A stretch of DNA of 64,000 bases from Mucilaginibacter rubeus (GTDB lineage Bacteria > Bacteroidota > Bacteroidia > Sphingobacteriales > Sphingobacteriaceae): assembly GCF_003286415.2 (NCBI RefSeq), contig NZ_CP043450.1, positions 1,860,001-1,924,000 on the forward strand, in the 5' to 3' direction. A program made the translations under genes and the position numbers. Shown here piece after piece: positions 7,579-17,806 of this stretch (position 1 is its first letter; each line of letters starts with the position of its first letter). The notes beneath the pieces were generated by a model that was not told the DNA's origin, did not search any database, and was given only the letters and a program-made list of their open reading frames with translations.

Positions 7579-9717
7579 TCAATCCTGTACCAATATAAAA
7601 TCTATCTGCTTCTTGGTCAGATCAACCTGTTTTACTTTGATCTTGACTTCATCGCCTAATTGATAGATCTTCTTTTTACGCTGGCCAATGATGGCGTAGT
7701 TCTTCTCGTCCAAAGTATAAAAATCGTCGGATATATCGCGCAGGCGGATCATGCCCTCACACTTGTTTTCGATAATTTCTACATACATGCCCCATTCTGT
7801 AACACCCGATATGATGCCCATAAAGGTATTGCCAACCTGGTCGCGAAGATACTCAGCTTGTTTGTATTTTACTGAAGAACGTTCCGCATCGGCAGCCTTT
7901 TTCTCCATTAACGAGCTGTGCGAACACAGTTTTTCATAAAAATCGGCATTGGCCGATTGTCCGCCGTTTAAATAATGGAACAGCAACCTGTGTACCATCA
8001 CATCCGGGTAACGGCGAATTGGTGAAGTAAAGTGTGTGTAATGATCAAAGGCCAAACCATAGTGGCTGCTGCTTTTGGTAGTGTATACAGCTTTGGCCAT
8101 TGAACGTATGGCAAGGTGCGTTAATACGTTCTGCTCTTTTTTTCCCTCAACATCTTCCATCAGGAAATTAAGCGATTTAGCCGTTTCCTTGTCAGATTTG
8201 GTGTTGATCTTATACCCGAACCTTGCGGCAAACTGCGCAAAATTAGCCAGAGCGTCGGGCTTAGGCGAATCGTGTACGCGATAAACAAAGGTATATTTAT
8301 GTTTGCCTTTCCCCATTTTACTTACATGCTCGGCAACCTTACGGTTGGCCAGCAACATGAAGTCTTCAATGAGTTTATGGGCATCTTTACGTTCTTTTAC
8401 GTATACTCCAATTGGTTTACCGGTTTCATCAAGTTTGAATTTAACCTCGGTAGTTTCAAAGCTAATAGCACCGTTTTTAAACTTACGCTCGCGAAGTTTA
8501 TAAGCTAACGCGTTTAACTTAAATATTTCTTCCTTAAAGTCGCCTTCGCCGCTTTCTATTACCTCTTGGACCTCTTCATAAGTGAAACGCCTGTCAGAGT
8601 AAATGACGGTTTTACCATACCATTCGGTAACGATGTTGGCGTTCTCATCCAGCTCGAACACCGCCGAAAAGCAAAGCTTTTCTTCTTTAGGGCGAAGGGA
8701 GCAAAGACCATTTGATAATCTTTCGGGAAGCATTGGTATCACCCGGTCAACAAGGTAAACTGAGGTTGCCCTGTCCAAAGCTTCTTTATCTAAAGCCGAG
8801 TCGGGGATAATATAGTGCGATACATCGGCAATGTGAACGCCAACTTCAAAATTGCCGTTTTCCAGTACACGATAGGATAGGGCATCATCAAAGTCTTTGG
8901 CGTCAAATGGATCGATGGTGAAGGTGGTAATGTTACGGAAATCGCGGCGTTTGGCAATTTCTTCGGGTGTGATCACGTCTGAAATTTCCTCGGCGTCATG
9001 CTCTACTTCGGCAGGGAATGATAACGGAAATCCATATTCGGCCAGGATTGCATTCATTTCCGTATCGTTTTCGCCCTGTGCGCCTAACACATGTTTGATA
9101 CGGCCTATAGGGTTTTTAGCCTCTGTTGGCCAGTCAGTAATTTCGGCTACCGCTTTGATGCCATTTTTAGCCCCGTTTAACTCGGTGATGGGGATAAAAA
9201 TATCGTGCATCATCTTGCGATCGTCTGGAATAAAAAAGGCATATCGTTCAGAAAGTTTAACTACGCCGGTAAACTCCATTTTAGCACGATGGATGATCTC
9301 GATAACCTCGCCCTCTTTATGCTTGCCTTTACTTTTGGCGTATACGTAAACCTTAACACGGTCGCCGTTAAGCGCGGTGCGGAGTTTGCGAGGGGCGATG
9401 AAGATATCGCTCTCAAATTCATCGTCGGTAACTATGAAAGCCGAACCGTCGTTGGTAAGGTCTACCACACCCTCGATAAAGGTTTTAAGTTCAAGTAGCT
9501 GAAATTTGCCTGGGGAAATTTCTTTGAGTACTGATTTTTTAACCTCATCTTTTAAGATTTCATAGATGATCTCACGCGCTTCGGAATCACGAACGTTTAG
9601 TTTAGCGGAAACCTGTTTATAGTTGAGTGGTGTATTGCCGTTTTGTTCAAATATATCAAGTACCATTTGGGTAAGTACCTGGTGTATAGAAGAGTTGTTT
9701 TTCTTACGTTTAGACAT
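7579..9717 (-). CDS. rnr: Ribonuclease R
   Basis: A 3'-5' processive exoribonuclease that degrades structured RNA. From the N-terminus it has a winged-helix-like domain (residues 1-70), cold-shock RNA-binding domains (about 75-230, ending near GRIKHVLG), the catalytic RNB domain, and a C-terminal S1 domain (about 630-712, GNTFMGIISGVTEWGMYVEI). The RNB active site is intact, TIDPFDAKDFDDALSY, with the metal-binding aspartates, followed by GVHIADVSHYI and FTSPIRRYPDVMVHRLL. The length of 712 is usual for Bacteroidota. The Lys-rich start MSKRKKNNSS fits the family. Confidence 0.96.
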   Translation of the reverse strand: MSKRKKNNSSIHQVLTQMVLDIFEQNGNTPLNYKQVSAKLNVRDSEAREIIYEILKDEVKKSVLKEISPGKFQLLELKTFIEGVVDLTNDGSAFIVTDDEFESDIFIAPRKLRTALNGDRVKVYVYAKSKGKHKEGEVIEIIHRAKMEFTGVVKLSERYAFFIPDDRKMMHDIFIPITELNGAKNGIKAVAEITDWPTEAKNPIGRIKHVLGAQGENDTEMNAILAEYGFPLSFPAEVEHDAEEISDVITPEEIAKRRDFRNITTFTIDPFDAKDFDDALSYRVLENGNFEVGVHIADVSHYIIPDSALDKEALDRATSVYLVDRVIPMLPERLSNGLCSLRPKEEKLCFSAVFELDENANIVTEWYGKTVIYSDRRFTYEEVQEVIESGEGDFKEEIFKLNALAYKLRERKFKNGAISFETTEVKFKLDETGKPIGVYVKERKDAHKLIEDFMLLANRKVAEHVSKMGKGKHKYTFVYRVHDSPKPDALANFAQFAARFGYKINTKSDKETAKSLNFLMEDVEGKKEQNVLTHLAIRSMAKAVYTTKSSSHYGLAFDHYTHFTSPIRRYPDVMVHRLLFHYLNGGQSANADFYEKLCSHSSLMEKKAADAERSSVKYKQAEYLRDQVGNTFMGIISGVTEWGMYVEIIENKCEGMIRLRDISDDFYTLDEKNYAIIGQRKKKIYQLGDEVKIKVKQVDLTKKQIDFILVQD

Positions 9718-9795
9718 AGGATAGTATTTGCATCAAAGATACTGAATTTTGAAGTGCCGGATTGATTCAATTAGCGGCGAGTACACACCGTTTTA

Positions 9796-11493
9796 TCAAC
9801 CCGGTATCGAGGCTATCAGCCTTTTGGTGTACTCTTCTTTAGGACGGTAATAAATATCATCAGGATAGCCTGTTTCAACTATTTCGCCCTTGTTCATGAC
9901 CATCATGCGGTCGGAAATATGCTTGATCACAGCCAGGTCGTGGGAGATGAAAATGTAAGTAAGTTTAAGTTCGTCTTGTAGTTCACGAATCAGGTTGAGC
10001 ACCTGGGCCTGCACCGATACATCAAGCGCCGAAACAGATTCGTCACAAATGATGAACTTGGGCTGAAGTGCCAGGGCCCGTGCTATCACAATCCGCTGCC
10101 GTTGCCCGCCCGAAAATTCATGTGGATAACGGTTAAAGTGCGCTGGTTGCAGGTTAACCCGTTCAAGCAACTCAAGCACTTTACGTTTACGGGTGGCATC
10201 ATTGCTGTAAAACTGGTGCACCTGTAAAGGTTCCATAAGCGATTGCCCAACGGTAAGCTTAGGGTTTAATGACGAATAAGGATCCTGAAAAATAATCTGG
10301 ATATCTTTCCTGATCTGTCTCAACTCATTCTTTTTAAGCCCGCGAAGATCGGTTCCTTCAAAAGAAACCTTGCCCGACGTAGGTTCTATCAATCTTAAAA
10401 TACTTCGGCCTAAGGTAGTTTTGCCACATCCAGATTCGCCGACCAGCCCTAACGTTTCTCCCGGATATACATCAAAGCTTACATTGTTTACCGCTTTTAC
10501 AACATGGTCCTTCCGTTTAAACAAGCCTGTATCTGTAGGAAACCACGTATTTAGTTTTTCGGCCTTTAGCAGCGGCCGTTGCTCATATAGTCTGTGTCTT
10601 CTTGCAGCAATTTCGGTGTCCGGATAATGATATAATTCCCTGATGCTTTCAATAGTCACTGCGGGTTTGCCTTCGTCCAGGAAATCGGCCACAACAGGCA
10701 GCTTTTTCAAATGCTGCTGAGGGGTAGGGCGGCAGGCCAGTAAGCCTTTAGTGTATGGATGTTTAGCGCTGGCAAAAAGCTCATCTACGGTAGCTTCTTC
10801 CACAATTTCGCCTTTGTACATGACCAATACCCTGTCGGCGATTTCCCTGATCACCCCCAAATCATGCGATATAAAGATGAGGCTCATATGCCTTTCAGCC
10901 TTAAGCTTGTGCAGGAGCTCGATAATGGTTTTTTGTACCGTAACGTCAAGGGCGGTGGTAGGCTCGTCGGCAATCAGTATCTCCGGGTTGCAGGCCAGGG
11001 CCATAGCAATCATTACCCGTTGTTTTTGGCCGCCTGAAATTTGGTGGGGATAGCTGTCGAATATGGCTTCCGGCCGGGGCAATTGAACTTCCTTGAACAG
11101 ATCAATAGTTCTTTGCTTTGCCTCAGCTTTAGTTACGCCCAGATGCAGCCGGATAGCTTCAGTTAGCTGAAAACCGCAGGTAAGCACAGGGTTAAGCGAT
11201 GTCATCGGTTCCTGGAAGATCATGGCCACCTGGTTACCACGCACCTGCTGCATCTCATCTTCAGATAGCCTGCACAGACAGACTCCATTTAAAAGCACCG
11301 AGCCGTTTATTACAGCCTGATCTTCATTTAGTAAGCGCATCAACGCAAGAGAAGTTACAGATTTGCCGGATCCGGATTCGCCTACAATGCCAATGGTTTC
11401 GCCCTTATCAAGCGTAAAGGAAATTCCCTTTACGGCCTCGAACTGGCTTTTGCCATTCTTAAAACTAACCGACAGATCGTTTACTTTAAGCAT
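9796..11493 (-). CDS. Fused double ATP-binding protein of a peptide ABC importer (DppD-DppF type)
   Basis: Two complete ABC ATPase domains lie in one chain. Domain 1 (about 1-260) has Walker [12 protein letters not shown], signature ISGGQKQR and Walker [13 protein letters not shown]. Domain 2 (about 310-565) has [19 protein letters not shown] and [12 protein letters not shown]. The segment [16 protein letters not shown] between them is the oligopeptide-type C-terminal extension after domain 1. This YejF-like architecture energises uptake of peptides or similar solutes. No permease or binding protein occurs in the window, so its partners are encoded elsewhere. Its ATG overlaps the stop of the upstream exonuclease gene by one base (TGATG), suggesting translational coupling. 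Confidence 0.93.
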   Translation of the reverse strand: MLKVNDLSVSFKNGKSQFEAVKGISFTLDKGETIGIVGESGSGKSVTSLALMRLLNEDQAVINGSVLLNGVCLCRLSEDEMQQVRGNQVAMIFQEPMTSLNPVLTCGFQLTEAIRLHLGVTKAEAKQRTIDLFKEVQLPRPEAIFDSYPHQISGGQKQRVMIAMALACNPEILIADEPTTALDVTVQKTIIELLHKLKAERHMSLIFISHDLGVIREIADRVLVMYKGEIVEEATVDELFASAKHPYTKGLLACRPTPQQHLKKLPVVADFLDEGKPAVTIESIRELYHYPDTEIAARRHRLYEQRPLLKAEKLNTWFPTDTGLFKRKDHVVKAVNNVSFDVYPGETLGLVGESGCGKTTLGRSILRLIEPTSGKVSFEGTDLRGLKKNELRQIRKDIQIIFQDPYSSLNPKLTVGQSLMEPLQVHQFYSNDATRKRKVLELLERVNLQPAHFNRYPHEFSGGQRQRIVIARALALQPKFIICDESVSALDVSVQAQVLNLIRELQDELKLTYIFISHDLAVIKHISDRMMVMNKGEIVETGYPDDIYYRPKEEYTKRLIASIPG

Positions 11494-12200
11494 CAGCCTA
11501 CAACGGTTATAAATTCGTCAGGAATCAATTCTTCGCCCCGATAACGCCTTAGCAATTGTGCTGTTGCAACCACATCCTTTTGGCAATACGTGCAAATACG
11601 TTCCAACTGGTTTTCATGCCAGTAAACACGACCAACATCGCTGCCATCAATATCATCCTTGGAGGTCGGAATATTAAAAATAGTAGTGAGCAGGTTTAAG
11701 GAGGTATAATGTTTGTGATCGCCAAATTTCCACAACTCCATGGTATCTAAATGGGCAATCTCCCAGGGCTTTTTACCCGCTATTTGCAGTTGCTGCGGAA
11801 AAGGCATGCCGTTCACCAACAGCCTTCGGCAGATATATGGGAAGTCAAACTCCTTACCGTTATGGGCACACAAAACAAGATTAGCGGGCTGACTGAACAA
11901 CAGGTTTGAAAACTTGGTTAGCAATTCTTTTTCATCGTGCGATGCAAACGACTTTACCCGCAATCCTACGTTTTTTCCCGCTGTAAAAATCCCGGCCGAA
12001 ATACAAACTATTTTACCAAACTCGGCCCAGATCCCGGCACGCTCGTAATGAACATCGGCAGGTTCGTCTTTGCGTTGATGCCGGGTTTTTAGTTCCCATA
12101 AAACCTGCAGATTTTCGGGTAGCTGTTCGTGACTGCTGTACTGTGGTACAGTTTCAATATCAATTACCAGTAAATTATGCAGATCGTACTGTTCAAGCAT
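11493..12200 (-). CDS. Predicted 3'-5' exonuclease (PolB-like DEDD family)
   Basis: A ribonuclease-H-fold exonuclease. Motif I is LLVIDIETVPQ (D and E metal ligands). Motif II is around NLVLCAHNGKEFDFPYICRR, with the Asp in EFD. Motif III is in ICTYCQKDVVATAQLLRRY, with the Asp in QKD and an upstream Tyr, so it belongs to the DEDDy group. The organisation matches the family described as predicted 3'-5' exonuclease related to the exonuclease domain of PolB. At 235 residues it stands alone without a polymerase domain. It is cotranscribed with the peptide ABC ATPase gene through a TGATG overlap. Substrate (DNA or RNA ends) is unknown. Confidence 0.85.
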   Translation of the reverse strand: MLEQYDLHNLLVIDIETVPQYSSHEQLPENLQVLWELKTRHQRKDEPADVHYERAGIWAEFGKIVCISAGIFTAGKNVGLRVKSFASHDEKELLTKFSNLLFSQPANLVLCAHNGKEFDFPYICRRLLVNGMPFPQQLQIAGKKPWEIAHLDTMELWKFGDHKHYTSLNLLTTIFNIPTSKDDIDGSDVGRVYWHENQLERICTYCQKDVVATAQLLRRYRGEELIPDEFITVVG

Positions 12201-12293
12201 CCGGTTAAGAATTATGGAGGCAAGATAATGATAGTTTTTATCTTAAGTATGGATACGGCTTTGCATGCTGAATCAATTTTTAAAAATGGTATT

Positions 12294-13934
12294 TTAATGA
12301 TGCTTTGAACCATTTAACTTAAAGCCAACACTAATCTGCAATGTTCCGGGATTGGTTTTATAGTTGCCAAAATCAGAAATGACCTGGTAGCCACTAAGGT
12401 TTTTTTGGTACACAGCCTCAAATATTAACCTGTTAAACTGAACGCTTACGCCGCCCGATAAGCCGAAGTTTATTTTTTGATCATACCGGGTTGTCTTTAT
12501 TTTATTTTGGGCATTAGCAAAGTATATAGTGTCAAGATTCATATCCAGCCGCTGTAAATTGGTGTTGCTATTGATTTGTTTAACAGGGAGATTAATAACT
12601 GGTCCGCCTTTTATGCTGATATTGTTGTTGATCTTGTACATCACATGGATGGGCACATTTACAAAATAAGCTTTTCGTGAATCGGTTACTTTGACAAATT
12701 GTGCAGAATCAACTTGGCTGAAACTCTTATTGTCATATGAGCCACCCAGGTTAAGTGGCGTTAAAAATCGTACCTGCGCGTTTATGGCCCATTTATCGTT
12801 TAAATGATAGGTGCCAAATAGCCCGGGATAAATATCAATAGGGAAACTACCATAGATATTCCTGTTTTGCGAACCGGGTGTAAAGCTTCCTGAAGTATTG
12901 GCGCCTAATAAAAATCCCCAGTCCATATTAGCGAATACGGTGGATAGCGGCCTTGACGATGAGATTTTACCACCTTTTGCTTTGCCGTTTTTTGTTGATG
13001 GATTTTTATTTGCTTTGTTTTTATTGTTTGAGTTTTTGATTTGCCTAACGTTGCCGCGTGCTGCGTAATCAGAACCGGTTATTATAAACTTTGATAAAGA
13101 CTGATTAGAGAATATTTGAGGCTTAATGAACGAATTATTGTTCATCCCGAATAATTGGGCCATGCTGATTTGGGTAGCCGAAAGCAGCATAATATTGTTA
13201 TCAGTTGAATTGCTATTTTGCGTTGCACTATCTGACGAGCTTTCTTCAGCCAAAGTGTTCGAGCCTGAAACTGTACCTTGTTGTTTGGTTAGGTTTCCTG
13301 TGGATACTTGTAGGTGATTACTTCGGTAATTTCCCGAAGTTAGATAACCAGTACTATTATGATTTGGCGATAAGGTTGAATTTGCCTGTGCGTTACCGCC
13401 GTTAATTACTTGCTGGTTTGTTGCCGATTTATTGTTTTTTAAAGCCAGTTTCCCCTGATTATTGTTGCTATTAACCTGGCCCGCAATTGTTATGTTATTA
13501 ATGCTGTCTGTTTTATTAATGGATGATGTCAATTTCTGTAAAGCGTATAAGCTATCAACTTTGGTGTCGGGATCTACTGAGTCAACAGTCATAGCGGTAT
13601 TTAAACTGTCTTTGCCTATTGCTTGCCTGTGTTTTTGGGGCTGATGGTGAGATGTATTTTGATGTTGCCTGGTTTTAATAATGTAAATGACAGTACCGGT
13701 AACTGTGGCCACAGTTAGCGAGGCTATTAATATCGATGTGGCTTTCATCGCCTTAATAGCTTTTATGGCTTTTGCTATTTTTGAAACATGTGGAGCGGAT
13801 GTTAAAGGCAACAGGGGCAAATGCTTATCAAGGATAGATTGCATTTCCTGCCATCCGCTTTGAGCTTCAGCATCAACCGGTAGCTGATCGCGTTTCTGCC
13901 GCCAAAGATCGGGGTCTTTAAATAAATCTTTCAT
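12294..13934 (-). CDS. Envelope-spanning protein: inner-membrane anchor, Asn/Ser-rich linker, outer-membrane beta-barrel domain
   Basis: Three parts are visible. Residues 1-65 are a soluble, likely cytoplasmic head. Residues about 67-87 form one membrane helix (TSILIASLTVATVTGTVIYI). Residues about 90-330 are low complexity, rich in Asn, Ser, Gln and Thr and then very basic (a KNSNNKNKANKNPSTKNG stretch). Residues about 335-546 look like a PorT/OmpA-type barrel (GFLLGANTSGSF, PGLFGTYHLNDKWAINAQV, closing LQISVGFKL) with alternating strands. The start overlaps the stop of the ECF sigma gene (ATGA), so the head could act as an anti-sigma-like partner. I see no classical anti-sigma motif, so this is inferred from coupling only. 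Confidence 0.72.
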   Translation of the reverse strand: MKDLFKDPDLWRQKRDQLPVDAEAQSGWQEMQSILDKHLPLLPLTSAPHVSKIAKAIKAIKAMKATSILIASLTVATVTGTVIYIIKTRQHQNTSHHQPQKHRQAIGKDSLNTAMTVDSVDPDTKVDSLYALQKLTSSINKTDSINNITIAGQVNSNNNQGKLALKNNKSATNQQVINGGNAQANSTLSPNHNSTGYLTSGNYRSNHLQVSTGNLTKQQGTVSGSNTLAEESSSDSATQNSNSTDNNIMLLSATQISMAQLFGMNNNSFIKPQIFSNQSLSKFIITGSDYAARGNVRQIKNSNNKNKANKNPSTKNGKAKGGKISSSRPLSTVFANMDWGFLLGANTSGSFTPGSQNRNIYGSFPIDIYPGLFGTYHLNDKWAINAQVRFLTPLNLGGSYDNKSFSQVDSAQFVKVTDSRKAYFVNVPIHVMYKINNNISIKGGPVINLPVKQINSNTNLQRLDMNLDTIYFANAQNKIKTTRYDQKINFGLSGGVSVQFNRLIFEAVYQKNLSGYQVISDFGNYKTNPGTLQISVGFKLNGSKHH

Positions 13935-14509
13935 CGTTTTATTTCACTCCTTTCTTTCGACTGGATGCTGCCTGGTTCAAGCAGCTCTCTTAATTTTTTC
14001 TTCGCCTCGGCCAAATGCCAGCGGGATGTACCTTCGCTGATACTAAGTTGTTCGCCTATTTCTTTGTGTGTAAACCCATCAAGTACTGATAGGTTGAAAA
14101 CAGTTTGGGTAGCAAGGGGCAGGGTACGGATGCTTTGCAGAATATCTTCAAAATAAAGTTTCTCCAGGGCCGAGGGGGAGATGAAATAATCATCATGCTC
14201 ATGGATATCAAAACTTACGGTGTTAAATTTCAACTCCTTCCTGCACAGGTCAATTGAGGTATAGATCATGATTTTCCTGATCCATCCACCCAACTCGCCT
14301 TTTTCGATATCGAAATTATTTACAGACTGGAAAACTTTCAGGAACCCGTTATTGAAGGCCTCTTTAGCCAGTTCTTTATCAGGGACATAACTATTACAAA
14401 CGCGAAGCATCTCTGCATAAAATAATTTGTACAAGGCTTCCTGCGCCGTTCGGTCGTTATTGATACACCCTTTTACCAGCCTCTCTGTTTGCTTCTTGCT
14501 TAGGTTCAT
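13931..14509 (-). CDS. ECF RNA polymerase sigma factor
   Basis: A 192-residue sigma factor of the ECF group. Region 2 lies at about residues 15-90 (AQEALYKLFYAEMLRVCNSY, LAKEAFNNGFLKVFQSV, GELGGWIRKIMIYTSIDLCR). Region 4 is at about 125-180 (RTLPLATQTVFNLSVLDGFT, HKEIGEQLSISEGTSRWHL), giving a helix-turn-helix for the -35 region. It is translationally coupled by an ATGA overlap to the membrane-barrel gene at 12294-13934, the usual arrangement of an ECF factor with its membrane partner. The target regulon is unknown. Confidence 0.93.
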   Translation of the reverse strand: MNLSKKQTERLVKGCINNDRTAQEALYKLFYAEMLRVCNSYVPDKELAKEAFNNGFLKVFQSVNNFDIEKGELGGWIRKIMIYTSIDLCRKELKFNTVSFDIHEHDDYFISPSALEKLYFEDILQSIRTLPLATQTVFNLSVLDGFTHKEIGEQLSISEGTSRWHLAEAKKKLRELLEPGSIQSKERSEIKR

Positions 14510-14687
14510 TCAAAAAAATCACGTTTAAATGATTGTAACTACCTCTTCGGATACAATTCATCAAACGTTGGGTAAAATGTAGATTTTTTTTCAAATTATT
14601 TTCCGACTATATGATTTTACAGGAAAATCGATCAATATCGGCCTGCTGCAACAAACTAATATGATCGATGTCCTGTGATTGAATTAA

Positions 14688-15257
14688 TTATCGTGTTAAG
14701 GTTTTAGGTGAAATTACAATGCCTGTGGAATAATTCCAGTCGAAAGTGATGCTGGTTGCCGAAACGATGATGTTACCGGTATAAGTAGTACCATTAAGTG
14801 TTACCTTTAATGGGTGACTGCCGTTTACCTGGTAGCTTTTTTGAAAGTTTACCGCCGCCACCATAGGGATATCGCCAGTACCATGGCAAACCAAGGGCTC
14901 TTGTACATTAAGAAAATCAATGAAGAAGTTGTTGTTTGCGTCAAGCGTGTTGTGGAATTTCAACAGGCCGTTTGAACAATACCGGTTAGTTGTTACCGCG
15001 TTGAACGAAATAGCCACGCTATCACCTGCCACATTTTGATGATACCCGGGAGCCAACGTAATCTTGTCGCCGGTTAGGGCAACAAGTTGGCTTGTATCCG
15101 CCGGAGGTGTTTTCACGGTAGTATCACCGGAGTTTTTTAGGGCATTATTGCTGGTCGCAATTTTTGGATTACTGATTACGTCATTCTTTTTAGTACATCC
15201 TGAAACAATAAAAAAAGCCAGCAAGAAGGTTACAATAGAATAGGTTAGTTTTTTCAT
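14688..15257 (-). CDS. Hypothetical lipoprotein, 189 aa
   Basis: The N-terminus MKKLTYSIVTFLLAFFIVSG followed by Cys is a lipoprotein signal with lipobox VSGC. The mature part starts CTKKNDV and is Thr/Asn-rich, predicted all-beta, with an LVALTGDKITLAPGYHQN segment around residues 58-75. I do not recognise the family. It is a single gene with 178 bases to the ECF sigma gene upstream. The surface or periplasmic position is inferred from the lipobox. Confidence 0.75.
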   Translation of the reverse strand: MKKLTYSIVTFLLAFFIVSGCTKKNDVISNPKIATSNNALKNSGDTTVKTPPADTSQLVALTGDKITLAPGYHQNVAGDSVAISFNAVTTNRYCSNGLLKFHNTLDANNNFFIDFLNVQEPLVCHGTGDIPMVAAVNFQKSYQVNGSHPLKVTLNGTTYTGNIIVSATSITFDWNYSTGIVISPKTLTR

Positions 15258-15333
15258 TTTAATTGATTTATGATTTTATTACATCATCGAATCAATCAGT
15301 GAAAACGTTGGGTGAGGCCTGGTTTTTATTAAA

Positions 15334-17724
15334 TTATTTTTTTAATACCTCAAACCCTATGCTTATGGTGTTGCCATTGCCATCAACCAAAGTAAGGATG
15401 TGTTTCCCGGGAGGCGGATTTAAAGCCATCTGATGGAAGTCTCTTGTTTCGCCAACGTATTGATCATCCAAATGCCAGAAGATCTTCATACCAGGCTGGC
15501 GATGGGCAGCATTGCAGATCATGCGGCCGCGGGTGCCATCTGCCTCAAGGGGTACATATATTTTAGCGCCGTTTTTAGGGTATATCACTTCCATGGCGTT
15601 TCCGTTTTCGGCCTGGGTACAATCCGCGCGAAAAGGAGGCAGTACGTGGTATTGATAGTTCCTGGCCTTGTAATAATACTCCATAGATGGTGGCAGCACA
15701 AACCAGCTTTTATTCAGGATGTTATCCGGGGGCTCGCAGTTACCGTTTACCTGCCATTTGGCGTCGGCAGATAAGTGAACCAATTGATGATACGGACAAA
15801 CCGGTGCTTTCAAGCCGCTTTTGGGTACGTATTGCTCGTCGACATCCTGGCAGTATTGTCCTGCTCGGTAACCACTTTGCCTGCACACGTTTATTTTTAC
15901 CATTTCGCCCATAGGCATCTCAAACCAATCGCGCGATACCGGCAGCAACCTGAAGATCTCGAACAGGGCAGGGGCAGCGGTATTAATACCGGTTAATCCC
16001 GGTCGCCCTTCACCATCGGTATTGCCAACCCAAACACCAACTACATATTTGGGTGTAACGCCGATAGCCCAACCATCCCGAAAGCCGAAGCTTGTTCCGG
16101 TTTTCCAGGCGACGCGCTGGCTTGAGCTAAACTGCTGCCAAAGCATCTCTTCGCCCGGGCGCATCACTTCTTCCATAGCCTGAAATGTGTAATAAATGGA
16201 AGCGGCATCCAACAATCCTGATTTTTGAAGTTCTGGTTTGGCACCGGCCTTTTTTTCATAAACAGGATTGTGAAAATCGACAGGATCGTACCTGCCATTA
16301 TTTTTGTTGTAATGATTGAGCACACGGGCCATGTCGGCATAAGCACCGCTTAGTTCCCAAAGCGTATTTTCGCCACCGCCTAAAATTAAAGACAGACCAT
16401 AATGATCGGCGGGTTTGGTTAAAGTGGTGATACCGGCTTTGTGCAAAAAGTCATAAAAGCGCTCGTATTTATACTGTTGCAGCATTTTAACCGCGGGTAC
16501 GTTCAATGATCGGGACAAAGCGCGTGATGCTGGTACAGCACCATCGTAACCCAAATCAAAATTTTCGGGGTGATAGCCGGCTATCATGGTTGGCACATCG
16601 GGCATCAGGCTATTGGGTAATATCAAGCCATCGTGCAGCATAGCGGCGTAAAGCAGCGGCTTTAAGGTACTTCCGGGGCTTCTGGGCGCATCAATTACAT
16701 CAACGTCGCTTTCCATCTGTGGGTCTTCACGATGGGCTATGTTGCCTGCATAGGCCAGTGTGGCGCCCGTTTCAACGTCAAGTACAATAGCTGCTATGTT
16801 GTTGATATCATTTGCCTTTAACAAACTGTGATGTTGCTCCAGGATATCATTTACCTGCTGTTGCAATGATGATTTAATGCTGCTTGTAATGCGGGTATCA
16901 CCATCGGGCTTTGCCTGGTAATCGGTTTTAAAGCGTTGCAGCAGGTGCGGGGCGAGTTGTGGTAAAGGCATCGGCCTGTCGGGCACGGGTTCAAGCCGGG
17001 CAAGGGCGGCGGTTGTGCTGTCTATAATACCTGCTTTATGCAATTTATCTAACAGGGAATTGCGTTTGCGGAGGAGAATTTCCCGGTTCCGGCCAGGGTG
17101 TACCAGTGACGGGGAATTTGGTAAAACCGCCATGGCCGCCATTTCTCCCCAGGAAAGTTTATCCGGGTTTCGGCCAAAATATCTCCATGAGGCTGCGTCC
17201 AGGCCTATTACGTTGGTGCCGAAGGGTGCGTTACTGGCATATAAGGCCAATATTTCATCTTTACTGTAGGTTATTTCAAGGCGCATGGCCATGAAAATCT
17301 CTTTCAATTTATTCCAGATGTTGCGCTTGTGTTTGGTTGCCAGCCTGATCACCTGCATGGTAAGGGTACTGCCTCCACTGCTTACTTTCTTTGAGCTCAG
17401 GTTTTGTTTTATCGCGCGGCTAAAGGCAATAAGGTCAAAGCCGGGGTGGTGTTCAAAACGCTTATCCTCAAAAGTGATAATACATTGCTTGAATTTTTCG
17501 GGAACATCTGCATTATAAGGAAAGCGCCACTGCCCATCGTTAGCAATAGATGCGCCAAGTAATTGGCCCTGATCATCGTCAATTACGTATGAAGTTGGGC
17601 TATTAAATAATGGTTTGGGCAAACAAAACCAAAATATGAGGGTTAAAACAAACAAAAAGAAAAGCGAGACTATGACTTTAGGCTTTTTTAAATAACTTTT
17701 AGCTCGTTTTAGCACAAATTGCAT
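15334..17724 (-). CDS. pbpC: Penicillin-binding protein 1C
   Basis: A bifunctional peptidoglycan synthase in the inner membrane. Residues about 15-35 form the membrane anchor. The glycosyltransferase domain carries EDKRFEHHPGFDLIAFSRAI with the catalytic Glu, then GGSTLTMQVIRL. The transpeptidase domain has the Ser-Lys box SPGSTLKPLLYA, SRSLN (SxN) and KTGTSFGFRDGW (KTG). The C-terminal 90 residues, after VCPYHQLVHLSAD, form the BiPBP-C domain typical of PBP1C. At 796 residues it is full length. The alpha-2-macroglobulin gene that often accompanies pbpC is not in this window. Confidence 0.95.
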   Translation of the reverse strand: MQFVLKRAKSYLKKPKVIVSLFFLFVLTLIFWFCLPKPLFNSPTSYVIDDDQGQLLGASIANDGQWRFPYNADVPEKFKQCIITFEDKRFEHHPGFDLIAFSRAIKQNLSSKKVSSGGSTLTMQVIRLATKHKRNIWNKLKEIFMAMRLEITYSKDEILALYASNAPFGTNVIGLDAASWRYFGRNPDKLSWGEMAAMAVLPNSPSLVHPGRNREILLRKRNSLLDKLHKAGIIDSTTAALARLEPVPDRPMPLPQLAPHLLQRFKTDYQAKPDGDTRITSSIKSSLQQQVNDILEQHHSLLKANDINNIAAIVLDVETGATLAYAGNIAHREDPQMESDVDVIDAPRSPGSTLKPLLYAAMLHDGLILPNSLMPDVPTMIAGYHPENFDLGYDGAVPASRALSRSLNVPAVKMLQQYKYERFYDFLHKAGITTLTKPADHYGLSLILGGGENTLWELSGAYADMARVLNHYNKNNGRYDPVDFHNPVYEKKAGAKPELQKSGLLDAASIYYTFQAMEEVMRPGEEMLWQQFSSSQRVAWKTGTSFGFRDGWAIGVTPKYVVGVWVGNTDGEGRPGLTGINTAAPALFEIFRLLPVSRDWFEMPMGEMVKINVCRQSGYRAGQYCQDVDEQYVPKSGLKAPVCPYHQLVHLSADAKWQVNGNCEPPDNILNKSWFVLPPSMEYYYKARNYQYHVLPPFRADCTQAENGNAMEVIYPKNGAKIYVPLEADGTRGRMICNAAHRQPGMKIFWHLDDQYVGETRDFHQMALNPPPGKHILTLVDGNGNTISIGFEVLKK

Positions 17725-17806
17725 TACTAAATATAAAAATATTAAGCCAGTTCAGGTTTATACAACTATAATTGTGGCAAAAATCTACCAGGCAATAATA
17801 CAATAA

